6,585 bases of DNA from an uncultured Subdoligranulum sp. (GCF_937890665.1 NZ_CALADU010000058.1:1-6585), one strand, 5' to 3'; shown: positions 1 through 5,785, numbered from the stretch's first letter. Numbers and translations: made by a program. Notes: generated by a model from the letters alone, not told the origin.

Positions 1-52
1 ACTCCCACGGGCGGAGTCAGAGTCCGCTGCACTACCATTATGCGAATCCCCA
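1..52 (-). tRNA. tRNA-Gln (anticodon CUG), 3' part outside the window
   Basis: Read on the minus strand from position 52, the sequence folds as the 5' part of a tRNA. It has a 7-nt acceptor strand TGGGGAT, then TC, a D-stem GCAT/GTGC with a 7-nt loop holding the GG pair, and one A. The anticodon stem is GCGGA/TCCGC around the 7-nt loop CTCTGAC, which puts CUG at positions 34-36 (glutamine, reads CAG). A starting U1 is typical of bacterial tRNA-Gln. The T-arm, 3' acceptor strand and CCA end lie beyond the left edge. Another tRNA could follow outside the window. Identity is fairly certain because the anticodon loop is complete. Confidence 0.9.
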
Positions 53-91
53 TCGGATGTCGTGTCGGGCGTCTGCCCTCAACGCTTAACT

Positions 92-120
92 ATTATAGCC
101 GCTGTGCGTGCGTTTGTCAA
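92..120 (-). promoter_or_regulatory. Consensus sigma-A promoter of tRNA-Gln
   Basis: On the minus strand TTGACA (positions 120-115) is followed after exactly 17 bases by TATAAT (97-92). Both hexamers match the consensus perfectly. Transcription would start near position 85, giving a leader of about 33 nt before the tRNA 5' end at 52. A small GC hairpin (GGGC/GCCC, 67-78) lies in that leader. Perfect hexamers fit the high output expected of a tRNA gene. Confidence 0.85.
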
Positions 121-123
121 CAG

Positions 124-149
124 TTTTTTTGCGATTTTTTCATCTTTTT
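124..149 (-). promoter_or_regulatory. Phased A-tracts upstream of the tRNA promoter (UP-element-like)
   Basis: Three runs of A on the minus strand (7 at 130-124, 6 at 140-135, 5 at 149-145) have centres about 10.5 and 9.5 bases apart, close to one helical turn. They sit directly upstream of the -35 box, roughly -39 to -64 from the inferred start. Such A-tracts bend DNA, and this position is where the RNA polymerase alpha C-terminal domain contacts UP elements. The spacing is seen; the function is inferred. Confidence 0.45.
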
Positions 150-187
150 GCAACCATCGCAGCAACGTTTGTTTTTCTGTCCGAGGG

Positions 188-216
188 TTGACAAGCCGCC
201 CTCACTGTCGTACATT
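188..216 (+). promoter_or_regulatory. Likely promoter of the 6-phosphofructokinase gene
   Basis: TTGACA at 188-193 is followed after 17 bases by TACATT at 211-216, which matches 4 of 6 positions of TATAAT. Transcription would start near 223. A better-looking TATAGT at 217-222 lies 23 bases from the -35 box, which is too far, so TACATT is the preferred reading. The region from 121 to 187 between the divergent promoters is T-rich and holds no gene that I can support. Confidence 0.5.
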
Positions 217-226
217 TATAGTAGAT

Positions 227-264
227 TGCATGATTTTGTCATGCATAAACCGCGTTTGACGCGG
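227..264 (+). promoter_or_regulatory. Two tandem hairpins in the 6-phosphofructokinase leader
   Basis: The first is a perfect 7-bp inverted repeat, TGCATGA (227-233) and TCATGCA (239-245), around a 5-base loop. The second is a perfect 6-bp repeat, CCGCGT (250-255) and ACGCGG (259-264), around a 3-base loop. If transcription starts near 223, the first stem lies at the very 5' end of the mRNA. The second ends 6 bases before the Shine-Dalgarno sequence. They may stabilise the message, or the first dyad may be a DNA operator. Neither is followed by a U-run, so they are not terminators. Confidence 0.45.
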
Positions 265-270
265 CACATG

Positions 271-275
271 GGAGG
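271..275 (+). promoter_or_regulatory. Ribosome binding site GGAGG that sets the 6-phosphofructokinase start
   Basis: GGAGG is placed 7 bases before ATG at 283. In-frame ATGs at 241 and 268 lie upstream but have no such site, and the residues they would add do not look like phosphofructokinase. The reading frame stays open back to position 40, so an automatic longest-frame call would wrongly add about 81 residues. Confidence 0.9.
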
Positions 276-282
276 TAATCAT

Positions 283-1359
283 ATGGCAATTCGTGTTGGC
301 ATCCTGACATCCGGCGGCGACTGCCCCGGCCTGAACGCCACCATCCGTGGCGTGGCTAAAGCGCTTTACAATCGTATGGGCGATAAGGTGGAGCTGGTCG
401 GTATTCTGAACGGCTATGACGGCTTAATCAACGGCAATTACCGCGAGATGGCTCCGTACGAGTTTTCCGGCATTTTGACCGTGGGCGGCACCATCCTTGG
501 CACCAAACGCACGCCCTTTAAAAAGATGCGTGTCGTAGAAGATGACAAGGTCGACAAAGTCGCGGCCATGAAGAAAAACTACCGCGCCGCCAAATTGGAT
601 TGCCTGCTTTGTTTGGGCGGCAACGGCACCCACAAAACCGCCAACCTGCTCAGCCAAGAAGGCTTGAACGTCATTGGCCTGCCCAAAACCATCGACAACG
701 ATATCTATGGTACCGATGTAACCTTCGGTTTCCACACAGCCGTGGATATTGCCACAGAGGTCATCGACCGTATCCATACCACGGCCGGCAGCCACAGCCG
801 CGTGATGTGTATCGAGATCATGGGCAACAAGGCCGGTTGGCTGACGCTGTATTCCGGTATTGCCGGCGGCGCCGACATCATCCTGATTCCCGAAATGCCC
901 TATGACATCAAGAAGGTCGCTGCTGCGGTGGAAAGCCGTGCCAAAGCCGGCAAGAACTTCTCGATTTTGGCCGTGGCCGAAGGTGCTTTCTCGGTAGAAG
1001 AAGCTAAGATGAAACGGAAAGAATGGACCGCCCAGCGTGCGCAGGCCGGTTATACCACTGCGACTGCCCGGATCGCCCATCAGATCGAAGAACTGACCGG
1101 CGCCGAGACCCGTATCTGTGTACCGGGCCACATGCAGCGCGGCGGCAGCCCCAGCGCATACGACCGCGTACTGGCCACCCAGTTCGGTTCGTATGCCGCC
1201 AGTCTGGTAGCGGACGAGCATTACGGCGTTACGGTAGCCATGGTCAACAGCCATGTAACCGCCAACCCTCTCGCCGATATTGCCGGCAAGACTCGTGGTG
1301 TTCCCGGTGACTGCGAAATGCTCAACGTAGCCCGGGCTATGGGCATCAGCTTGGGCTGA
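283..1359 (+). CDS. 6-phosphofructokinase, predicted ATP-dependent
   Basis: 358-residue cytosolic enzyme that phosphorylates fructose-6-phosphate to fructose-1,6-bisphosphate, the committed step of glycolysis. Family motifs appear in order: GGDCPGLN (11-18, nucleotide loop), GGNGT (112-116), PKTIDND (134-140, with the catalytic aspartate in TIDND), TFGF (147-150), MGNKAG (180-185) and GHMQRGGSP (282-290, substrate binding). Gly115 corresponds to E. coli Gly104, which permits ATP; pyrophosphate-dependent enzymes have Asp there. Lys135 in PKTIDND is shared with pyrophosphate enzymes and with some actinobacterial ATP enzymes. This places the protein outside the classical E. coli PfkA type. Oddities are Asn114 where E. 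coli has the Mg-binding Asp103, and Asn181 where MGR or MGH is usual. The start is set by GGAGG at 271. The gene is monocistronic, between its own promoter and terminator. Phosphofructokinase assignment is near certain; the phosphoryl donor is inferred. Confidence 0.95.
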   Translation: MAIRVGILTSGGDCPGLNATIRGVAKALYNRMGDKVELVGILNGYDGLINGNYREMAPYEFSGILTVGGTILGTKRTPFKKMRVVEDDKVDKVAAMKKNYRAAKLDCLLCLGGNGTHKTANLLSQEGLNVIGLPKTIDNDIYGTDVTFGFHTAVDIATEVIDRIHTTAGSHSRVMCIEIMGNKAGWLTLYSGIAGGADIILIPEMPYDIKKVAAAVESRAKAGKNFSILAVAEGAFSVEEAKMKRKEWTAQRAQAGYTTATARIAHQIEELTGAETRICVPGHMQRGGSPSAYDRVLATQFGSYAASLVADEHYGVTVAMVNSHVTANPLADIAGKTRGVPGDCEMLNVARAMGISLG

Positions 1360-1386
1360 TTTTCCCCTGAACAAGAATACGAAAGG

Positions 1387-1424
1387 CAACCGCGCTGCCA
1401 TGGGCAGCGCGGTTGTTGTTTATT
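1387..1424 (+). terminator. Intrinsic terminator after the 6-phosphofructokinase gene, probably bidirectional
   Basis: A perfect 13-bp GC-rich stem pairs CAACCGCGCTGCC (1387-1399) with GGCAGCGCGGTTG (1403-1415) around a 3-base loop. It is followed on the plus strand by TTGTTTATT, 27 bases after the stop codon. The convergent minus-strand phosphatase gene stops at 1420, so the same stem also lies just after its stop. The run on that side (GCCTTTCG) is poorer in T, so termination should be stronger for the plus strand. Confidence 0.85.
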
Positions 1425-2226
1425 CCAAATAGAAATCTCGAAGGGCTTGCAGGCGGTGGGCATTCAAACCGTACTCTGCCGCAAAGTAGGCTTCATAGCT
1501 ATCGTACCGTTCCAGAATTTCCTCGATGGCACCGGCTCCCATCTGCTCGTTGACCCCCTCCACTGAAAGCAGCAGCTCCCGTTCCTGCGGAGACTTGCCC
1601 TGCAGCGAGGCTTCTATAATGGCACGCCGGTAGGTATTGGTCAGCATATAATCAGCCAGTGCTGTCTGCTTACTGGCTCCCAGTGCCAACAGAATCAGCA
1701 TCGCAGCGATACCGGGACGGTCCTTCCCACAGCTGCAATGGAACAGAATCGGCACCTTGCGTTGTTCCAGCAGAGCAAACAGCCGCTGATACGCCGGATT
1801 GCCAAACGGCATCTGCCGGTACAGAGCACTGAACCAATAAAAATCGTGTACCGGATGCCCCGCCTTTTTTTCAAAGGCTGCTTTCTCGGCCGCCAACCGT
1901 TCGATCCCTGAGGAAGAGAAATCCATCTCGGAACCATCGGTCATTCGCATCGCGCATACCCGCTGATACTCCACTCCAGAGATGGCCGGGTCAGGGTGCT
2001 GGGCACATTCCCCTTCGCTGCGCAAGTCCAAAATGGTCTGTAACTGCCAGCTTTGCACCACCGCTTGGTCCTGCGCACTTTGCAAGGTGTCCAAGTTGCC
2101 GCCGCGATACAGCAGCCCATAGCGAACATGGCGGCCATCTGCCGTGGGGTATCCCCCCAACTCCCGAAAATTCACAGCGCCTTGCAGCGGGATCTCCGCC
2201 CCCGGTGCCGGGTATCGATTCTGCAT
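1420..2226 (-). CDS. Tyrosine-protein phosphatase family protein (Y_phosphatase3 / LipA-like)
   Basis: 268-residue predicted cytosolic phosphatase of the cysteine-dependent family. The N-terminal signature NFRELGG (19-25) followed by YGLLYRGGNL (36-45) and LDLRSEGE (66-73) is characteristic of bacterial Y_phosphatase3 proteins. The P-loop is HCSCGKDRPG (163-172), a CX5R motif with nucleophile Cys164 and phosphate-binding Arg170. Family members usually read HCTAGKDRTG, so Pro171 replaces the hydroxyl residue after the arginine, and Cys166 is a second cysteine inside the loop. There is no signal peptide or membrane segment. The start at 2226 is chosen because GGGAGG lies 4 bases upstream and the NFRELGG region follows; a longer open frame to 2292 only translates the leader. 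It lies downstream of fruK on the same strand with an 84-base gap, and may be read from that operon or from its own promoter. The substrate (phosphotyrosine, phosphoinositide or a sugar phosphate) cannot be told from sequence. Confidence 0.88.
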   Translation of the reverse strand: MQNRYPAPGAEIPLQGAVNFRELGGYPTADGRHVRYGLLYRGGNLDTLQSAQDQAVVQSWQLQTILDLRSEGECAQHPDPAISGVEYQRVCAMRMTDGSEMDFSSSGIERLAAEKAAFEKKAGHPVHDFYWFSALYRQMPFGNPAYQRLFALLEQRKVPILFHCSCGKDRPGIAAMLILLALGASKQTALADYMLTNTYRRAIIEASLQGKSPQERELLLSVEGVNEQMGAGAIEEILERYDSYEAYFAAEYGLNAHRLQALRDFYLE

Positions 2227-2230
2227 ACTG

Positions 2231-2236
2231 CCTCCC
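2231..2236 (-). promoter_or_regulatory. Ribosome binding site GGGAGG of the phosphatase gene
   Basis: On the minus strand GGGAGG lies in a long purine run (complement of 2228-2252) and ends 4 bases before ATG at 2226. This is slightly close but usable. It supports the start at 2226 rather than the upstream in-frame ATGs. Confidence 0.7.
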
Positions 2237-2263
2237 TCTCTCCCTCTTCCTTTGTTTGGCTTC

Positions 2264-2292
2264 ATCATAACACAGAACCCCGACGGGGACAA
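2264..2292 (-). promoter_or_regulatory. Candidate extended -10 promoter of the phosphatase gene
   Basis: On the minus strand TTGTCC (2292-2287, 4 of 6 consensus positions) is followed after 17 bases by TATGAT (2269-2264, 5 of 6). TG stands one base before the -10 box, as in extended -10 promoters. Transcription would start near 2257, about 30 bases before the ATG. The -35 box lies partly inside the hairpin at 2274-2308. Plausible but unproven. Confidence 0.4.
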
Positions 2293-2308
2293 GCCCCGCC
2301 GGGGTTCT
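2274..2308 (-). terminator. GC-rich hairpin between fruK and the phosphatase gene (terminator or attenuator)
   Basis: AGAACCCCG (2274-2282) pairs with CGGGGTTCT (2300-2308), then one A/C mismatch, then CGGGG (2284-2288) pairs with CCCCG (2294-2298) around the 5-base loop ACAAG. It starts 2 bases after the fruK stop codon. The minus-strand bases after it (TGTGTTATGATG) are only moderately T-rich, so it may reduce rather than stop read-through, or protect the 3' end of fruK mRNA. Confidence 0.55.
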
Positions 2309-2310
2309 CA

Positions 2311-3216
2311 TCATAGCTGTGCCAACAGCGCATCAATTTGAGCCTTGCGTGCCAGCCCCAAGCTGAATGCGGTTGCGCTGCCGCAAGCTGTGCCCAGCCG
2401 CAGCGCTTCTTGGTAAGAGTCCGTCTGCAGAAACCCTGCCACAAAGCCCGCCAGCATGCTGTCGCCTGCACCCACGCTATTGACCACCTTGCCTTGGGGG
2501 GCAGCGCTCCGGTGCAGCGCTCCTGTTTCATCCAACAGCAGCGCACCATCCCCTGCCATACTGACCAGTACGTTCCGGGCTCCCTGCTGCTGCAATTCCC
2601 GCGCAGCCTGTGCCACCGCCTCTTCATCAGGCAATACGCGCCCCACCAGTTCGGCCAGTTCCTCCCGATTGGGTTTTATCAAAAACGGAGTAAGGGGCAA
2701 CACCTTTGCGAGCAAAGCCCCTGAAGCATCCACCACTGTTCGCACCTGCTTATTCCGCAGACCGGACAAAAGGACCTCGTAAGTATTGCCGGGCAAGCTG
2801 GCCGGCACACTGCCCGCCAGCACCAGCACGTCCTGCGACTGCAGCGCCGCCAATTTTTGCTGCAGCGCCTGCATCGCCTCGTCTGGAATCACCGGTCCTA
2901 TCCCGTTGAGTTCCGTTTCTTGCCCATCTTTGACCTTAACGTTGATCCGCGTCATGCCTTGGGCCAGATGAACAAAGTCGGTCTGTAGCCCTTGCGCGCG
3001 AAGCCCCGCTTCCAGCCATACACCGGTTTGGCCTGCTACAAACCCCAGTGCCACACTGGGGCAGCCCAGTTCAGCAAGTACGCCGGAAACGTTGATGCCC
3101 TTACCGCCCAAAACATAATCCTCACCCGCAGCGCGGTTAACCGCACCTGCTTGCATTGGTGTCGCCAGCCGTACCACATAGTCAATAGCCGGATTTAAAG
3201 TAACGGTATAAATCAT
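2311..3216 (-). CDS. fruK: 1-phosphofructokinase (PfkB family)
   Basis: 301-residue cytosolic kinase that converts fructose-1-phosphate, the usual product of the fructose phosphotransferase system, to fructose-1,6-bisphosphate with ATP. The N-terminus MIYTVTLNPAIDYVV is typical of the FruK/LacC branch of PfkB kinases. GGKGINVS (37-44) is the substrate-side signature, KPNREE (181-186) is a conserved sugar-kinase element, and GAGDSMLAGF (249-258) is the C-terminal signature with catalytic base Asp252. Length is normal. The start at 3216 is set by AAGGA 9 bases upstream; the frame is open 16 codons further, without family residues. It lies 53 bases after the oxidoreductase gene on the same strand and is probably cotranscribed with it, as no clear promoter is seen in the gap. 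No fructose PTS transporter or FruR-type regulator is present in the window, which is unusual for fruK. Tagatose-6-phosphate kinase is the main alternative. Confidence 0.88.
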   Translation of the reverse strand: MIYTVTLNPAIDYVVRLATPMQAGAVNRAAGEDYVLGGKGINVSGVLAELGCPSVALGFVAGQTGVWLEAGLRAQGLQTDFVHLAQGMTRINVKVKDGQETELNGIGPVIPDEAMQALQQKLAALQSQDVLVLAGSVPASLPGNTYEVLLSGLRNKQVRTVVDASGALLAKVLPLTPFLIKPNREELAELVGRVLPDEEAVAQAARELQQQGARNVLVSMAGDGALLLDETGALHRSAAPQGKVVNSVGAGDSMLAGFVAGFLQTDSYQEALRLGTACGSATAFSLGLARKAQIDALLAQL

Positions 3217-3225
3217 AGGTCTGTT

Positions 3226-3230
3226 TCCTT
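3226..3230 (-). promoter_or_regulatory. Ribosome binding site AAGGA of fruK
   Basis: On the minus strand AAAGGA ends 9 bases before ATG at 3216. This decides the start at MIYTVTL rather than at the in-frame ATG at 3264, whose extra residues would translate through this site. Confidence 0.7.
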
Positions 3231-3269
3231 TGTAAAGCAACAGGTTCCGCTCACAACAAACCAAGCGGG

Positions 3270-4550
3270 TCAGTTTCCGTCATCGTAGGTTTCCACCGGA
3301 ACGTCGGCATACTCGTCGGGCCCATCCGCCGGCAGAGTCTGCATGTATTCATGCATGGCTTCAGCCACCTTCTTGCTATACGCCACTGCCTCCACGACCG
3401 TCCGGGCGCCCTTTACGGCGTCGCCGCTGGCGAAGATGCCGGGCACATTGGTGCGGCCCACTTCGTCGGTAACAAACAGACCCCGCTCGTTGGTCTTGAG
3501 CTCCTTCTCATCCTCGGTGATGGTCGTACATGGTCCCTGACTGATGGAAACGATGACGCTGTCCGCGGGATAGAGCTTTTCACTGCCCGGAATTTCCGTC
3601 AGCGTACCGTCTTCCGCCTCCAGCAAATCGCAGAACACTACGCCGCGCTCGGTAATTTCCTTAGGCTTTTTATTGTAATGGAATTTCACGCCCTCCAGCT
3701 TGGCGTAGCTGGATTCGTAGTCACTGGCGGCAATCTTTTGGGACAGCGAGAAGCACTCCACATGCCGAGTCCCATTGCGCAATGCTGTACGGCAAACATC
3801 CATTGCCGCATTGCCGGCGCCAATGACGATCAGGCGATTACCCAGATGATAGACATCCGGGTTTTGCAGGTAATTGATGGCAAAATGTACATGACCCAGA
3901 CTTTCGCCCTTAATATGCAGCGCGTTGGGGCGCCACACGCCCGTTCCAATAAAGACCGCCTTGTATCCATCCCGGAAGAGGTCTTCCACGCGCAGAGCCT
4001 TGCCTACGTCGGTATTGGGGCGCACCTTGATGTCTTTCAAGCGCAGGTGACGGTATTCAAAATCGTCCAGCACCGATTTGGGCAGACGAAATTCCGGGAT
4101 ACCGTAGCGCAGCACACCGCCGATCTTGTCGTGGCTTTCAAAAATGGTCACATCGTAGCCGTACCGGGCCAAGATAACCGCAATGGTCAGGCCTGCCGGG
4201 CCGGAACCCACGATCGCCGCTTTTTTGCCGTTGGGCGTAGCCGGACCATGGGTCATTTGGCTGGCATAGGTAGAAGAAATATAGTTCTCAATGACCGAAA
4301 AGTGGACCGGCGCCCCCTTGATTCCCTGCACGCAATGGCCTTCGCACTGATTCTCATGATTGCAGACCAAAGAACAAACTGTCGTCAGCGGATTGTTCTC
4401 AAACAACATCTTGCCCGCTTCGTTGAGCTTGTTTTCTTTCAGCAATCGGATAACTTCCGGGATGTTGGTATGGATAGGACATCCCTGCTGGCAGCGCGGA
4501 TTTTTACAGCCCAAACAATGATTTGCTTCGTCCATTACATGCAGTGCCAT
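3270..4550 (-). CDS. NAD(P)-dependent FAD/Fe-S oxidoreductase (NfnB / glutamate synthase small-subunit family)
   Basis: 426-residue cytosolic flavoprotein. The N-terminal domain has two cysteine sets for [4Fe-4S] clusters: Cys12, 15, 20, 24 and Cys59, 63, 69, 73, the pattern seen in GltD, NfnB and dihydropyrimidine dehydrogenase. Next come the FAD loop GSGPAG (115-120), GGVLRYGIPEFRLPK (144-158), the NAD(P)H-binding VIGAGNAAMD (242-251), and the C-terminal FAD motif GIFASGD (371-377) with GARTVVEAV (381-389). Family members pass electrons between NAD(P)H and a partner subunit (GltB or NfnA) or ferredoxin. No such partner is encoded nearby, so this is a stand-alone member, somewhat shorter than GltD or NfnB (about 460-490 residues, from memory). 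Start: AAAGGAG lies 6 bases before ATG at 4550. It is first of a same-strand run with fruK (53-base gap). Family is confident; the electron acceptor or donor and substrate are unknown. Confidence 0.85.
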   Translation of the reverse strand: MALHVMDEANHCLGCKNPRCQQGCPIHTNIPEVIRLLKENKLNEAGKMLFENNPLTTVCSLVCNHENQCEGHCVQGIKGAPVHFSVIENYISSTYASQMTHGPATPNGKKAAIVGSGPAGLTIAVILARYGYDVTIFESHDKIGGVLRYGIPEFRLPKSVLDDFEYRHLRLKDIKVRPNTDVGKALRVEDLFRDGYKAVFIGTGVWRPNALHIKGESLGHVHFAINYLQNPDVYHLGNRLIVIGAGNAAMDVCRTALRNGTRHVECFSLSQKIAASDYESSYAKLEGVKFHYNKKPKEITERGVVFCDLLEAEDGTLTEIPGSEKLYPADSVIVSISQGPCTTITEDEKELKTNERGLFVTDEVGRTNVPGIFASGDAVKGARTVVEAVAYSKKVAEAMHEYMQTLPADGPDEYADVPVETYDDGN

Positions 4551-4580
4551 ATACTTCTCCTTTATTCGTACCGATTTTGC

Positions 4581-4614
4581 GCGTTAAAAATGCAACAAAG
4601 TTGCTTTTTTACGC
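4581..4614 (-). terminator. Near-symmetric inverted repeat with A/T tracts, probable terminator of tmcAL
   Basis: GCAAC (4592-4596) pairs with GTTGC (4600-4604) around AAA. It is flanked by an A-run (4586-4590) pairing with a T-run (4605-4610) and by GCGT (4581-4584) pairing with ACGC (4611-4614). Read on the minus strand, the stem is followed by ATTTTTAA, 25 bases after the tmcAL stop codon. It is nearly symmetric and could act both ways. It also lies in the leader of the oxidoreductase gene, whose start codon is 31 bases further on. Confidence 0.65.
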
Positions 4615-4628
4615 ATTTTTTCTCCATA

Positions 4629-5785
4629 TTATAGTACCACCAGTTTGGTCGTAAGGGCAAGACCCATGGGAGAAATTTTTTCTCTACAAAGTGACGAAAA
4701 ATCCACAGCACGGCTGTGCAACTCACCGACTTTTTGTGCCGATGGACCGCTGCGCATCAAGTCCGCCAAAGAAGTCCCCGCCGGGAGACTGGCCGATTTT
4801 AGACGCGGCAGCGCCTCTTTTTTAGCCCCCAGTACCAGCAAAAAGGGCGGGTCCGGCAAGGTCGAGGGCATTCCCAGCGCTGCATCCAGTACAAGGCGGC
4901 GCAGTCTGGCATGGGGATAGCGTTTGGTTTTCAGCCGGGTATACAGGTCCTCCAACCCTTGTGCCCCTCGTACCGCTGCCGCCAAGCGGTGTTCCAGCCC
5001 CTCGCTGATTCCACGAATCTGCGCGAATTTTTCTTCTGGCATGGCGCGCAGCAGTGTCAAAAGCGCTGTTTCTAGTTTAGCGGGATCCAGAAGCTGCCCT
5101 TGCTGCGCGGCGCACTGGTACAGCTCCATCGCAGCCTGCGGCACAAAAGGCCGCCATTCTGCCAACGGACGGCTGCGCAGATCACTGGCACTGGCCATAG
5201 GGATTCCGTTGTGCATCCCCGCCTCGCCGCCATGTGCCGCTCCCCACCGCGGCAGCGGGAAAGGCTGTAAATCCGCCTTTTGCCGCAAAATAGCCTTGCA
5301 ATATTCAACCCCCAGAATGTTGTTTGGACTGCGCAAAAGTTCTTCCGTTTCAGGAGCCAGTTGGGCGGCCGCTTGCGCACGCGCCACTGCATAGGTCACT
5401 CCATCCGCCAGTTTTTCACGGATCAACGCCTGAATTTTTGTTCCCTGCAGCAGTTGTGCAGCCTCCAGCAAACGGACCGCATCAGGTGTTTCCGCTCCAA
5501 AAGCCAGCGTATCGCAGCCAAAATCGACACACCGGCTGCCGCGAACTGCTCTGCCGTTGTACAAGCATAAGGTGCCGGCAGAGCCACCACCAGATCTGCC
5601 CCTGCCGCCAAAGCAGCCTGTACGCGCACTGTCTCCGGCAGAATTGGAACGCCGCCCCGCTGTACCGCCCCCGCGCTCATGCAGACGGCGATGCACTGGG
5701 CTCCCGCCTGCCGCACCGCCGTCAGTTGGGCCGCATGGCCGTTATGAAAAGGGTCATACTCGGTGATGATGCCTACAAAATCCAT
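4629..5785 (-). pseudogene. tmcAL: tRNA(Met) cytidine acetate ligase, frameshifted
   Basis: TmcAL activates acetate with ATP and places it on the wobble cytidine of elongator tRNA-Met (ac4C34). The first frame (5785 to about 5519) has EYDPFHNGH (9-17), with the HxGH nucleotidyl-transfer motif, then VQRGGVP (41-47) and GADLVVALP (62-70). It then runs off-family and stops at 5423. The rest of the family sequence continues in the -1 frame from GCDTLAFGAE (from 5519), through NNILGVEY and KTKRYPHARLRR, to TAA at 4629. No stop interrupts it. The break lies at about 5513-5523. Adding back 1 base gives 385 residues, or 10 bases gives 388, near the usual family length. As written, the gene yields only a 120-residue product. 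Start at 5785 has AGGAG 6 bases upstream. It is divergent from ackA. It could be a recent mutation, a sequencing or assembly error, or, less likely, programmed frameshifting. Confidence 0.88.

Noticed and set aside
40..282. N-terminal extension of 6-phosphofructokinase
   Set aside because: The extra residues do not belong to the family, the region holds the tRNA end, promoters and hairpins, and GGAGG marks the start at 283.
424..1401. Long minus-strand open frame (325 codons) opposite the 6-phosphofructokinase gene
   Set aside because: It lies wholly antisense to a well-supported gene, has no recognisable domain and includes the terminator; it is a codon-bias shadow.
3217..3269. Promoter or terminator between the oxidoreductase gene and fruK
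   Set aside because: TTGTTG-17-TTTACA matches consensus at only half the positions, and the only inverted repeat (3247-3251 with 3264-3268) is 5 bp with a 12-base loop and no T-run.
4628..4633. Minus-strand TATAAT as a promoter for the oxidoreductase gene
   Set aside because: It is formed by the end of tmcAL (CTA TAA T), no acceptable -35 box stands 16-18 bases upstream, and the terminator-like repeat follows at once. It remains possible, as no other promoter for this gene is obvious.
3351..4634. Long plus-strand open frame (427 codons) opposite the oxidoreductase gene
   Set aside because: It is antisense to a gene with complete cofactor motifs, and its translation shows no family motif; a shadow.
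4629..5696. A separate 355-codon gene starting at 5696
   Set aside because: Its first 50-odd residues are out-of-frame translation of the tmcAL 5' part (low-complexity Gly/Arg) and there is no ribosome site; only the part from about 5520 onward is real tmcAL sequence.
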